DNA from: CAZFLM01 sp964519955
GTDB lineage: Bacteria; Armatimonadota; Chthonomonadetes; Chthonomonadales; CAJBBX01
NCBI GenBank assembly: GCA_964519955.1
Contig: CAZFLM010000030.1
Location: forward strand, 9,929-73,928
Direction of reading: 5' to 3'
DNA: 64,000 nt
Of this stretch, positions 50,829-60,800 are shown in pieces. A program made the translations under genes and the position numbers. How positions within the stretch are numbered: the first letter of the stretch is position 1; each line of letters opens with the position of its first letter. Below the pieces are notes generated by a model. The model was not told the DNA's origin. It ran no database searches and saw only the letters and a program-made list of their open reading frames with translations.

Positions 50829-52903
50829 AGGAAGCCGAGTTCGTCATCAAGTCGGACTACCAACTGCAGGGCGACCAGCCGCAGGCCGTCGACGAGCTGG
50901 TCGCCGGTGCGCAACGCGGTGACCGCTACCAGACGCTCCTGGGCGCCACCGGCACCGGCAAGACGTTCACCATGGCGCACGTCATCCAGCGGCTGCGCCG
51001 GCCGGCCCTCGTCATCGCCCACAACAAAACGCTGGCCGCTCAGCTCTGCGGCGAGTTCCGCGAGTTCTTCCCCGACAACGCCGTCGAGTACTTCGTCTCC
51101 TACTACGACTACTACCAGCCAGAGGCCTACATCCCGCAGAGCGACACCTACATCGAGAAGGACGCGATGGTCAACGACGAGATCGACCGGCTCCGCCACT
51201 CGGCCACCCAGGCTGTGCTGGAGCGCCGGGACGTGATCGTCGTCGCCAGCGTGTCGTGCATCTACGGCCTGGGGTCGCCGGACGAGTACCGCAAGATCAT
51301 CCTCGCGTTCCGCCGCGGCGAGACCCTCGACCGCGAGGAGGCGCTGCATCGCCTGGTCGACATGCAGTTCACGCGCAACAACCTGGAGCTGCAGCGCGGC
51401 ACGTTCCGGGTGCGCGGCGACACGCTGGAGATCCAGCCGATCGACGAGGAGGTCATCATCCGCGTCGAGTACTTCGGCGACGAGGTCGAGCGCATCACGC
51501 TGGTCAACCCGGTGACGGGAGAGATGATCGGCGCGCGCGACTACGTGACCATCTTCCCAGCCAGCCACTTCGTCACGAGCGCCGAGCGGCTGGAGGCGGC
51601 CATCAGCGGCATCCTGCAGGAGATGGAGGAGCGCGTCGCCCTGTTCCAGTCCGAGGGCAAACTCATCGAAGCGCAGCGCATCGAGCAGCGCACCCGCTTC
51701 GACATCGAGATGATGCGCGAGCTGGGCTACTGCTCCGGCATCGAGAACTACAGCCGCTGGATGGACGGCCGCCAGCCGGGCACCCACCCGAACACGCTGC
51801 TCGACTACTTCCCGGACGACCTGCTCGTCTTCATCGACGAGTCGCACCAGACGATCCCGCAGCTCAACGCGATGTACGTGGGCGACATGCAGCGCAAGGA
51901 CACGCTCATCGAGTACGGGTTCCGCCTGCCGTCGGCCCGCGACAACCGCCCGCTGAAGTTCCACGAGTTCGAGTCCAAGCTCAGCCAGGCGGTGTTCGTC
52001 TCCGCGACGCCCGGGCCCTACGAGAAGAAGCACGCGGCGCAGACAGTCGAGCAGATTATCCGGCCGACCGGCCTGCTAGACCCGGAGGTCATCGTACGCC
52101 CCACCCGCGGGCAGATCGACGACCTGATCGGCGAGATCCGTAACCGCTCCGAGCGCGGCGAGCGCGTCCTGGTCACCACGCTCACGAAGCGGATGGCCGA
52201 GGACCTGACGGCGTACCTGGAGGACCTGAACATCAAGGTCCACTACCTCCACAGCGACGTGAAGACGCTCGACCGGGCCGAGATCCTGCGCGACCTGCGC
52301 ATGGGCGTCTACGACGTGATCGTGGGCATCAACCTGCTGCGCGAGGGGCTCGACCTGCCCGAGGTGACGCTCGTCGCCATCCTCGACGCGGACAAGGAGG
52401 GCTTCCTCCGCTCCGAGACCTCGCTCGTGCAGACCATCGGCCGCGCCGCCCGCAACGCCGCCGGCCAGGTCATCATGTACGCGGACAACGTGACGGGTTC
52501 CATGCAGCGCGCCATCGGCGAGACGAACCGCCGCCGCGGTATCCAGACGGCGTACAACACACAGCACGGCATCACCCCGACGACCGTGCAGAAGGCCATC
52601 CGCGAGCTGATCACCGCGCAGCACGTGGCCGAGGACCGCGCCCCCTACAACGCCGGCACCCCCAAAGCCCAGGTGAAGGAGTGGCTCGACGGCCAGGACG
52701 GCGCGGCCATCCCGCTGGACCAGATGGTCGAGGTCATCGCGCAGCTCGAGAAGCAGATGAAGGAGGCCGCCAAGGCGATGGAGTTCGAGCGCGCCGCCCA
52801 GCTCCGCGACGAGATCGCCGACCTCCGCCGCTTCGTCCCCTCCCACGCCATGGGCGGCGACAAGCCCAAGCGCAAGCCGCAGAAGACCTACCGGGCGCGG
52901 TAG
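50825..52903 (+). CDS. uvrB: Excinuclease ABC subunit B
   Basis: UvrB verifies damage in nucleotide-excision repair with UvrA and UvrC. The 692-aa protein has Walker A GATGTGKT at 40-47, the DNA-clamping beta-hairpin YYDYYQPEAYIPQSDTYIEK near 93-112, helicase motifs through VGINLLREGLDLPEV near 500 and the UvrC-binding UVR domain at about 640-680. The end KRKPQKTYRAR is intact. The start overlaps the upstream toxin gene by ATGA. The last 178 bp of the locus are duplicated downstream of the next gene. Confidence 0.98.
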   Translation: MKEAEFVIKSDYQLQGDQPQAVDELVAGAQRGDRYQTLLGATGTGKTFTMAHVIQRLRRPALVIAHNKTLAAQLCGEFREFFPDNAVEYFVSYYDYYQPEAYIPQSDTYIEKDAMVNDEIDRLRHSATQAVLERRDVIVVASVSCIYGLGSPDEYRKIILAFRRGETLDREEALHRLVDMQFTRNNLELQRGTFRVRGDTLEIQPIDEEVIIRVEYFGDEVERITLVNPVTGEMIGARDYVTIFPASHFVTSAERLEAAISGILQEMEERVALFQSEGKLIEAQRIEQRTRFDIEMMRELGYCSGIENYSRWMDGRQPGTHPNTLLDYFPDDLLVFIDESHQTIPQLNAMYVGDMQRKDTLIEYGFRLPSARDNRPLKFHEFESKLSQAVFVSATPGPYEKKHAAQTVEQIIRPTGLLDPEVIVRPTRGQIDDLIGEIRNRSERGERVLVTTLTKRMAEDLTAYLEDLNIKVHYLHSDVKTLDRAEILRDLRMGVYDVIVGINLLREGLDLPEVTLVAILDADKEGFLRSETSLVQTIGRAARNAAGQVIMYADNVTGSMQRAIGETNRRRGIQTAYNTQHGITPTTVQKAIRELITAQHVAEDRAPYNAGTPKAQVKEWLDGQDGAAIPLDQMVEVIAQLEKQMKEAAKAMEFERAAQLRDEIADLRRFVPSHAMGGDKPKRKPQKTYRAR

Positions 52904-52915
52904 GCGGACTGGCGG
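52738..52915 (+). repeat. 178-bp direct repeat, left copy (uvrB 3' end)
   Basis: 176 of 178 positions match 54550-54727; the differences are at 52867 and 52908. It covers the last 55 codons of uvrB plus 12 bp of flanking DNA. Confidence 0.95.
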
Positions 52916-53021
52916 GCCGACGCCAAGGTGACTACCCGCTGGCGGATCAGGACGCAAGCCCCAGCCGCGCGGGCTGCAGTCTGCCGTAGCTCGCCCGCTT
53001 CTCTGACAGGAGATCGCGCCT

Positions 53022-54545
53022 GTGATCATAGTTGCGAGCCCATTTCGGCCCGTGCGGGATGAGTCAATGGGCAAGTCCGACCGGAACGCCGCCAAGTCTG
53101 GCGAAGATGGCTCCTCCGATTTCCTCCGTCCGATCCTACGGTGGCTCGCCATGCCGCGCAACCAGATCACAGTTGCCCGGACGTGGCGCGGATCGGGAGT
53201 AGAGCGAGGGTCGGCCCGATACGAGGACGGCCTGTTCGCCACGTGGCCTCACGGCGTCCGCACTGAGTGGCACGCACGGTGCGACGACTGCACCGTGGCC
53301 TACGTCGACCCCGACTCCGTTGTCGGCGTGGCGCTCGGCGATACCTACCCGGACGTCGAGTTGGTGCGCGCTGGGGGCAACGAGCAGGCATGGCCTCTGG
53401 CGAAGGAACTGATGGATGGTGCGGACTGGCTCGTTCTCGACACCGGAGGACCCGAGGCCGGCTTCGAAGTCACGGTGTCACCCCAAGTCACGGCCGACCC
53501 TCTCGACTTGGGAAGGGGCGTCGTTGCGTGGCCAAGGTCCGCTGGACGGCTTGATCTCACCACTGTGACAACGTCTCCTGGACCCAAGGTAACGAGATCA
53601 TCACGGGGGACTGAGTCCGTGTCCCTACCTCTGTTGTTTGATCGAGCGCGCCGACGCCTGGTCGGACCGACGCTGGTGAACGATGTGTCGTTCCGTGGTC
53701 AACGCTCCCTTACATACTACGACGCACCGTGTTTAGTGCGTGGAGGCGATCTGATAGAGAGGGCGCTGCTCTGCCACGAGCGTGCCCAGACTGCCATTCG
53801 AGCTCGATGCCATGTACGGCGGGTCTTCCGTAGTCCCGAACTGCGCGTGCGGCTGGATTCTGATTGTCTCAGTGTCGGAGAGTCAGCCCCAGACGATCCA
53901 GCCGTTCAGCGGATAGCTGATCGGCTCGGAACGTGGGTCTGCCACGAGGTGCCACGGCTGGTTAGGTCCTTGAGCCTCGTCTGTTGGCCAGGTTGGCTTC
54001 TCGACGCGGCACTGGAGGGAGCGCATCTGCTGGTCGGTCAGCCCGGTCCGATCTCCACTCGTGACGACGCGCCTCGCCTACGGGTCCTCGAGGGCGGGTC
54101 GGAGTTGCTGAGCCGCGAATGCCGGATGGAGGTGGGATGCGTGTGCATTCTGCCATTGCCAGCGGACATGCGGCACCTTGGTTCCCTACTTGCCGCGTAC
54201 ATCTCTGCTCCAGCCGCGGCACCGTTGGTTGTGGTCCACATCATGGGACCAGGTGAGGTGATGCGTTGCGTTGGCGCGACATACGCGGCCATGGCAACAC
54301 GCTTCGCCGAGATGGACTTCGTGGGAATGGACGAGGTCGACCTGGTCTCTGCCACGCGAGATCGTGCTGCGGTCGACGGTAGTCCCGCCGAGCGGACCGA
54401 TCGAGTGGCGATGCTCTACGTGAAGTCCGCGGCATGGTACGCAGGCCGGGCACCCATCGTCCACGCAGAGTTTACTCCAGATCAGGTGAAGGGCTACTGG
54501 CGTAAGGACGGCGTCTATGTGCGGGGGCGTTCGCCGTCCGAGTGA
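53022..54545 (+). CDS. Unknown 507-aa protein inside the uvrB-end duplication
   Basis: 507 aa, no signal peptide or membrane helix seen and no recognised family. It is fairly hydrophobic at DALLDAALEGAHLLVGQPG-like stretches but mostly mixed; Cys and Arg are frequent (CHVRRVFRSPELRVRLDSDC). Third codon positions are less GC-rich than in neighbouring genes, which suggests horizontal transfer. AGGAG lies about 10 nt before the GTG start. Its stop is only 4 bp before the second copy of the 178-bp repeat, so the gene fills the duplicated unit almost completely. Nothing in the sequence shows its activity. Confidence 0.75.
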   Translation: MIIVASPFRPVRDESMGKSDRNAAKSGEDGSSDFLRPILRWLAMPRNQITVARTWRGSGVERGSARYEDGLFATWPHGVRTEWHARCDDCTVAYVDPDSVVGVALGDTYPDVELVRAGGNEQAWPLAKELMDGADWLVLDTGGPEAGFEVTVSPQVTADPLDLGRGVVAWPRSAGRLDLTTVTTSPGPKVTRSSRGTESVSLPLLFDRARRRLVGPTLVNDVSFRGQRSLTYYDAPCLVRGGDLIERALLCHERAQTAIRARCHVRRVFRSPELRVRLDSDCLSVGESAPDDPAVQRIADRLGTWVCHEVPRLVRSLSLVCWPGWLLDAALEGAHLLVGQPGPISTRDDAPRLRVLEGGSELLSRECRMEVGCVCILPLPADMRHLGSLLAAYISAPAAAPLVVVHIMGPGEVMRCVGATYAAMATRFAEMDFVGMDEVDLVSATRDRAAVDGSPAERTDRVAMLYVKSAAWYAGRAPIVHAEFTPDQVKGYWRKDGVYVRGRSPSE

Positions 54546-54549
54546 TCTG

Positions 54550-54714
54550 CGCGCAGCTCGAGAAGCAGATGAAGGAGGCCGCCAAGGCGATGGAGTTCGA
54601 GCGCGCCGCCCAGCTCCGCGACGAGATCGCCGACCTCCGCCGCTTCGTCCCCTCCCACGCCATGGGCGGCGACAAGCCGAAGCGCAAGCCGCAGAAGACC
54701 TACCGGGCGCGGTA
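54550..54714 (+). pseudogene. Duplicated 3' fragment of uvrB
   Basis: The last 54 codons and stop of uvrB (UVR-domain end) without a start codon or the rest of the gene. One silent-type base change relative to the intact copy. It cannot make UvrB. Confidence 0.9.
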
Positions 54715-54727
54715 GGCGGTCTGGCGG
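54550..54727 (+). repeat. 178-bp direct repeat, right copy
   Basis: Partner of 52738-52915, offset exactly 1812 bp. Sequence after the two copies is unrelated, so this is not a simple tandem duplication of a longer stretch. Confidence 0.95.
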
Positions 54728-54865
54728 CCTCCCGACGGCGGGCGTACAATGAGTCCACTGGAAGCCATAGCGGTTGATCGAGCGGTCACCGATGGGACCG
54801 GCAACGCCGACCTTTGGTGATGGCGCGCCCGGTGCTGGGCCAGCATGCCGCGCAGGAGGAGCGAG

Positions 54866-55168
54866 GTGAAGAAGAGGATCTTGCCGATCGTAACCTGGAT
54901 CTTCGGCTGGCTGGCGTGGGGCGTCACTGTCGTCGGGCTGATCGCAGCCCACTGGCACGCGGCCCTCGTTCTCGGGGTGGCGTGGTTCGTCGGCGTCGTG
55001 GCAGGACTGGGCGCTGGCTCGCTGGCCGTTAGCAAGTGGCCGGACCTGAGGTTCGCTACCGATGCCCGGATCGATGGACATGGCTACGTTCACCAGCCCG
55101 GGGACTTCGCGGTCCCTTTCACTCTCATATCAGTACTCGCAGGTGTGTCTCTGCCGATACTACGCTAG
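54866..55168 (+). CDS. Small membrane protein, unknown
   Basis: 100 aa with three hydrophobic segments (about 6-28, 33-55 and the last 15 residues) separated by a polar stretch rich in Asp/His. The GTG start at 54866 is chosen because AGGAGG lies 7 nt upstream; an ATG at 54845 would overlap it. A possible -10 (TACAAT, 54745-54750) lies just past the uvrB-end copy. No family recognised. Confidence 0.65.
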   Translation: MKKRILPIVTWIFGWLAWGVTVVGLIAAHWHAALVLGVAWFVGVVAGLGAGSLAVSKWPDLRFATDARIDGHGYVHQPGDFAVPFTLISVLAGVSLPILR

Positions 55169-55218
55169 TGGCGGGGCCCTGGCCCGCGGGCGGCCGCAGC
55201 CCGGAGGTGCATCCTTCG

Positions 55219-55830
55219 ATGCCAACCCAACCAGCGCAGTTACCCAGACAGCCCGGCCCGTGGCATTGGACCCGCGAGCAGTACTACGCGGCCGGAGAAG
55301 CCGGCTGCTTCGGCGACGAGAAGGTCGAGCTGATCGGCGGTGTGGTCACCCAGGAAGGAATGGCTGACCGAATCCCCTCGCCGAAGCCGCCGTACGCGAC
55401 GGCAGTCGGACTGACGTGGCGGCTGCTGTGGGGAATGAGCCTGCCGGTCGCGCATGCCCGCGTTCACATGCCGCTAGCGATCTCCGATGACAGCGAGCCC
55501 GAACCTGACGTCGCGGTCGTTGCTGGGGCGATTCGCGACTACGCGCTGCGGCATCCCACATCGGCCCTGCTGGTGGCTGAGGTCGCCGACACCACACTCG
55601 CGTACGACCGTCGCACCAAAGCGGCCCTCTACGCGCATGCCGGCATCCCTGAGTACTGGATCCTCAACCTGCCCGAGCGCTGCCTGGAAGTCCACCGCGG
55701 CCCCGCGCCGGACCCGGAGCAGCCCTTCGGAGCCGGCTACCGCAGCATCCTGCGTTTGGCCGATGATGACGCCGTTGCCCCGCTCGCCAGCCCCGACCAC
55801 ACGCTCCTCGTCAAGGACATGCTCCCGTAG
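55219..55830 (+). CDS. Uma2 family endonuclease-like protein (DUF820)
   Basis: 203 aa. The PD-(D/E)xK-type core is visible as EPEPDVAVV followed by LLVAEVADTTLAYDRRTK, with YAHAGIPEYWILNL after it, the standard Uma2 pattern (D, ExV, K). Uma2 genes are expanded in cyanobacteria and Armatimonadota-type genomes; their role is unknown. GGAGGTG is about 11 nt before the ATG at 55219. Confidence 0.88.
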   Translation: MPTQPAQLPRQPGPWHWTREQYYAAGEAGCFGDEKVELIGGVVTQEGMADRIPSPKPPYATAVGLTWRLLWGMSLPVAHARVHMPLAISDDSEPEPDVAVVAGAIRDYALRHPTSALLVAEVADTTLAYDRRTKAALYAHAGIPEYWILNLPERCLEVHRGPAPDPEQPFGAGYRSILRLADDDAVAPLASPDHTLLVKDMLP

Positions 55831-55919
55831 TTTGCCCCCTCCTCGCAGGGAACCGCGGCCACGAACGCGAAGCTGATGGCGACCTCGGGCACCGATGCCC
55901 GGCACCAGGAGCCACCTTC

Positions 55920-56756
55920 ATGCTCTCCCTGCTCGTCAGCGGCATCGCCATGGCCACGTTCATGCTGCCCGTTCACCCGAAGCCCCGGCCCATCCGCATC
56001 GCGCTCGTGTCCGACACGCACATCTCGCACAACGAGAGCGAGACGCAGGCGGGGTACCGCAAGCACCTGGCAATCGTCATCGCGCAGGTGAACGCGGCCA
56101 AGCCCGATCTCATCCTGCTGGGTGGCGACCTGACGGACGACGGCGAGGCCGAGTCCTTCGAGAGCTTCCTGCAGGTGCGCGAGGGGTTCCGCGCGCCGGT
56201 ACGCTGGGTGCCTGGCAACCACGACTGCGGCGGCAAGCTCTCCGCCGGGGCGGCCGGCGCGGTGACCGAGGCGAGCCTCGCGAAGTACGAGGACGCGATG
56301 GGCCGCTCGTTCGGCGCGGAGACGCTGCGCGGCGTCCGCCTGGTCCGCATCAACGGGTCGCTGCTCGGCAGCGGGCTCAAGGCCGAGGCGCGGCAGTGGG
56401 CCATGCTGGAGCGCGAAGCCGCGAAGCCCTGCGCCGAGCCTCGCGTCGTCCTGCTGCACTACCCTATGTTCTTGGAGAAGCCGAGCGAGACCGAGGGAGG
56501 TTACTGGACGGTGGACCCGGCGCCCCGCGCGCGGCTGATAGCGCTCGTGACCCGGATGCGGGCGAGGGCCGTGTTCTCCGGCCACCTGCATCGGCGCCTG
56601 TATACGTCACTAGACGGGGCGCCGTGTATCACGGCGCCGGCGACCTCCTTTGGTCTGCCTGCCGGCAAGGAGCCGCCCGCCTGGATGCTGGTCACGATCG
56701 CCGATGGGCAGGTGCAGGTCGAGTGGAAGCAGATTCCGGTCGTCGCCGAGCCGTAG
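55920..56756 (+). CDS. Metallophosphoesterase, calcineurin-like
   Basis: 278 aa with a weak N-terminal hydrophobic segment (possible signal, about 1-16). Complete motif set: VSDTHISH, LLGGDLTDDG, VPGNHDCGG, LLHYPMF and FSGHLHRR. This contrasts with the other phosphoesterase in the window, which has a Gln in place of the first His. AGGAG is 8 nt before the ATG. It is 28 bp upstream of the Gfo/Idh gene, so it may be in the same transcript. Confidence 0.92.
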   Translation: MLSLLVSGIAMATFMLPVHPKPRPIRIALVSDTHISHNESETQAGYRKHLAIVIAQVNAAKPDLILLGGDLTDDGEAESFESFLQVREGFRAPVRWVPGNHDCGGKLSAGAAGAVTEASLAKYEDAMGRSFGAETLRGVRLVRINGSLLGSGLKAEARQWAMLEREAAKPCAEPRVVLLHYPMFLEKPSETEGGYWTVDPAPRARLIALVTRMRARAVFSGHLHRRLYTSLDGAPCITAPATSFGLPAGKEPPAWMLVTIADGQVQVEWKQIPVVAEP

Positions 56757-56784
56757 CTCATCCGCCACTGAGAGGACCCAGCCG

Positions 56785-57837
56785 ATGACCCCAATACGCG
56801 TTGGCGTTGCCGGATGCGGCAGTGTCAGCGAGCACTACCTGGCCGACATGCGGTCCAGCGAGTTCGTCGAGCTTGTCGCCGTGTGCGACATCGTGCCCGA
56901 GCGCGCCGAGCGGCGAGCGGCCGAGTTCGGCGTGCCGGCCGCCTTCGCGAGCGCGGACGAGATGCTGGCGGGCGCGGACTTCGACCTGTTCGTCAACCTG
57001 ACCGCGATGCCGGCGCACTACCCGCTGAACCTGCTGGCGCTGCGGGCCGGGAAGCACGTGCATTCGGAGAAGCCCTTCGCCAGCACGCTGGAGCAGGGCC
57101 GCACGCTGATGCAGGAGGCGCGCAGCCGCAACCTGCAGCTCACGGGCGCGCCGAACGTCGTCATGAGCCCCGCGTTCCGCTGCATCCAGGACATCCTGGC
57201 GTCCGGCGAGATCGGCACGGTCCACGCCGCGCATGGCCGCTACGGGCATCCCGGGCCGTCGTGGGGGCCGTGGTTCTACGGGGAGGGCGGCGGCACGGTC
57301 TTCGACCTCGCCGTGTACAACCTGACGTTCCTCACCGGCCTGCTCGGCCCCGCCAGGAGCGTTATGGCGCAGATGTGTACGGCCATCCCGGAGCGCGATA
57401 TCGAAGCGGAGCACGTCGTCGTGAAGGCCGAGGACAACGCGATGATCCTCCTCGACCACGGCGCCGCGGTGCTCTCGTCGGTGATGTCCGGCTTCGTGTA
57501 CGGCCGCTGCCACGACGAGCGCACCATCGAGCTGATCGGCACGAAGGGGTGCGTGAACCTGCTGGGTTGGGACTGGGACACGCATGGCGTCGAGGTGGCG
57601 TCGCCCGAGACCGACGGCTTCGAGGTCGATTGCGACGACTCCGAGGACTACCGGTGGGACCGGTGCGGCTCCATGGCCGCGGAGTGGATCGCGACCGGCC
57701 GGAAGCCGCCCATGGCTATCGAACACGCCTACCACGTTCTGGAAGTGATGCTCGCCGCGAAGGAGTCCGCCGCGACGGGCCGGCGCATTGCCGTCGAGTC
57801 GACGTTTGCCTGGCCGGTGCCGGGCGAGGAGCAGTGA
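56785..57837 (+). CDS. Gfo/Idh/MocA family oxidoreductase
   Basis: 350 aa. Rossmann start VGVAGCGSVSEHYLADM, EKPFA near 93-97 in KHVHSEKPFAST, and GGTVFDLAVYNLTFLTG with a catalytic-domain His/Lys region. AGAGGA is about 8 nt before the ATG. Two base pairs separate its stop from the DUF6259-like gene, so the dehydrogenase is almost certainly co-expressed with it and probably acts on a product released by that protein. Confidence 0.93.
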   Translation: MTPIRVGVAGCGSVSEHYLADMRSSEFVELVAVCDIVPERAERRAAEFGVPAAFASADEMLAGADFDLFVNLTAMPAHYPLNLLALRAGKHVHSEKPFASTLEQGRTLMQEARSRNLQLTGAPNVVMSPAFRCIQDILASGEIGTVHAAHGRYGHPGPSWGPWFYGEGGGTVFDLAVYNLTFLTGLLGPARSVMAQMCTAIPERDIEAEHVVVKAEDNAMILLDHGAAVLSSVMSGFVYGRCHDERTIELIGTKGCVNLLGWDWDTHGVEVASPETDGFEVDCDDSEDYRWDRCGSMAAEWIATGRKPPMAIEHAYHVLEVMLAAKESAATGRRIAVESTFAWPVPGEEQ

Positions 57838-57839
57838 CC

Positions 57840-60800
57840 ATGAGCCTGATGTCGTTCGCCTGTGTGTGTCTCGCGGCCTTCGGTGTGCACGCTGCCGCCG
57901 CCCGCGAGCCGATCCTGGTGGTCCGCTCGGTGCCGGAGAGCGGCCTGGTCATGGCGCGCGTCGACCTGACCTCCTACGTGCCGGCCGGCAGCGTGTCGGT
58001 GCAGGCCCGGGATGAGGGGGGCGCGGCGGTGCCCTGCCAGTTCGTGCCCTCCGGTGAGCGCGAACGGCGCCGCGGCACGCTCGTGCTGAGCCTCAAGCCC
58101 GGCGGCGAGCGGCGCATTCGGCTCTATCCCACCGTGTCGAAGGAGCCCGTGCCCGCCGCGGCCCCCGAGACGATCGCGATGGGCGGCGCCTCCGTCACCT
58201 TCGGCGATGGCCCGTTCCCAGTGCGGTTCGCGTTCACCAAGACCGGCAAGGTGTTCGACCGCTTCGACTTCAACGACCGCCTGCACGACCCGAAGACCGG
58301 CGGGTTCTCGCTGCGGCTGGACAAGCAGGCGCGCCCGGAGGTGATCTCGGAGGGCGAGCTGTGCACGGTCGTCCGCGTGCATGCGCGCTACGTGAACGCG
58401 GCAGGCGAGGCTCCGCCCTCCAAGCCCACGGCGACGTACGAGTGGTTTGTCTTCCACGACCGGCCGCTCATCTACCTCTCCGCCGATGCGCGGCAGGACA
58501 CGGCGTTCGCGTGGTCGGAGCAGCACTTCGTCGAGCTTAACTTCCCCGGCGCCGACTTCGGCTCGTGGGCCGGGGGCGATCCGGAGCGCTCCGGCGAGTT
58601 CACCGGCAGCAAGAAGACTGAGACGTTCTGGGTGTGGGGCGCGCTAGTCGACGGGCCGAACGCGCTGGGGCTCATCGGCGAGACGGCGCGGTTCTACGAC
58701 GGACGCGGCGAGTATGGCACGTACATCCATGGCCCGTGGGACGGCTGGGCCGGCACCGAGCGGCACTTCTCGACCTGGATGTGGGTGGGCAGCGCGGACG
58801 ACGTGAAGTCGGTCCTGGCGAAGGCCGCTCCGACGCTGAAGCTGCAGGCGAGTGCGTTCGTCACCGACAGCGCCGCGCACTCGCGCATCGCCGCCGCACG
58901 CGCCTCGGCCGCGAAGTTGACGGGATCGGGCGCCCTGCCGGCTCGATGGCGCGCGGGTCTGGCGGAGCGCATGGAGGTGGCCGGCAAGCCGGACGCGGCG
59001 CTCGCGATCCTCGACGGCAAGCTGCCGGCCGGCTGGTCGCTGCATCGCGCCGGCGAGCTGGGCCTCGCATTCGAGCAGCGCGCCGACGGCATCCGGCTCA
59101 CGAGCCTGTGCGACACCCGGCAGGGGCGCGACATGGCCCCCGCGAACCCGGCACCCCTCTTCTCGCTGAAGCTCAAGGAGTTGGCGACGGGCGGCGACGT
59201 AACACTGCGCGCCGATGCCGGCTGGGAGAAGGCCACGGTCACGGCCGGGCGTAGCGACGTGTCGCTGCGATGGACCGCTCCTGCGCGGTTCGGCGGCATG
59301 CAGGTGCTCGCCACCGCGAAGCTGGAGGCTGCCAGGAACGCGGCGGTCTGGACGTTCCGCGTCGAGGGCGGCAAGGGCTGGTCCGTGATGCGCGCTGACT
59401 TCCCACAGGTCACTCTGGCGGAGCCCGGCGCGAATGCGGCGGTCCTCTACCCGTGCGGGCCGGGCCAGGAGCAGCGCGGCGTCTGGCACAAGCCGTTCAG
59501 CTATCGCTCCATGTACCCGTGCGGCTGGGCCTCGATGCAGTTCCTTGCCGGGTACGCCACGGGTGGCACGGGACTCTACATAGCCTGCCATGACGCCTAC
59601 GGCGGCACCAAGGAGGTCGTGGCGGAGAGCGACCCGGCATCCGCCACCGTCTCGCTGCGCTTTGAGCAGCCCGCAGCAGACTCCGGGCGCGAGGCGAACG
59701 GGTTCGAACTGAGCGGCACGGGCGTGTGGCGGCTGCTGCGCGGTGACTGGTTCGACGCGGCCACGATGTACCGCGACTGGGTGCGGCGCGAGGCGAAGTG
59801 GTGGCCCAAGCTCGGCAAGGATGGGCGCGAGGACACGCCGCTCTGGATGCGCGAGCTGTGCGCCTGGGCGCAGACCGGCGGTAACCCGGCGGAGTGCGTG
59901 GAGCCCGTCAAGGCGATGCAGAAGGCCCTGGGCATCCCGATCGGATTCCACTGGTACAACTGGCACCAGATCCCCTTCGACAACGACTACCCGCACTACT
60001 TCCCGACGAAGCCGGGCGTCGCCGACGGGGTAGCCGACCTGCAGCGGAACGGGGTCCACGTGATGCCGTATATCAACGGGCGCCTCTGGGATACGCACGA
60101 CCGCGGCACCGAGGACTTCGAGTTCACCAAGGTCGCGCTGCCGGCCGTTACCAAGCAGCCGGATGGCAAGCCGTTCACAGAGCAGTACGGCAGCAAGGAG
60201 AGCGATGGCAGCCCGGTGACCCTCGGCGTCATGTGCCCGACCACGCCGATCTGGCAGAAGACGGTGCGCGAGGTGGTCCTGCGCATCATGAACGAGGTCG
60301 GCACGCACGCGGTCTACATCGACCAGATCGCGGCGGCGTCGCCGGTCCTCTGCGCCGACTCGACCCACGGACACCCGCTCGGCGGCGGCCACTGGTGGAC
60401 GAAGGATGGCTACTGGCCGCTGCTGGCGGCGCTTCGGGCGGCGATGCCGAAGGACCGGATGATCACGACTGAGTGCAACGGGGAGCCGTACATCCGCTAC
60501 TTCGATGGCTACCTGACGTGGCACTGGCAGAACGAGGGCATGGTTCCGGCGTTCCCCGCGATCTATGGCGGCGCGATCCAGATGTTCGGCCGCAGCTACG
60601 GCGGAGGCTCCACGAGGACGCTGGCGACGCGGATGAAGGCGGCCCAGCAGCTCGTCTATGGCGAGCAGATCGGCTGGTTCGACCCGCACATGGTGTCCGA
60701 CCCGGAGTTCGGAGCGTTCGTGCGTGGGACGATCGCCATGAGGCACGCGCTGCGCCGGTACTTCTACGTCGGCGAGATGGCGCGCGTCCCGAAGGTCACG

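Noticed and set aside
52904..54549. Insertion sequence at the uvrB duplication
   Set aside because: No transposase, terminal inverted repeats or short target-site duplication. The flanking 178-bp repeat is far too long for an IS target duplication.
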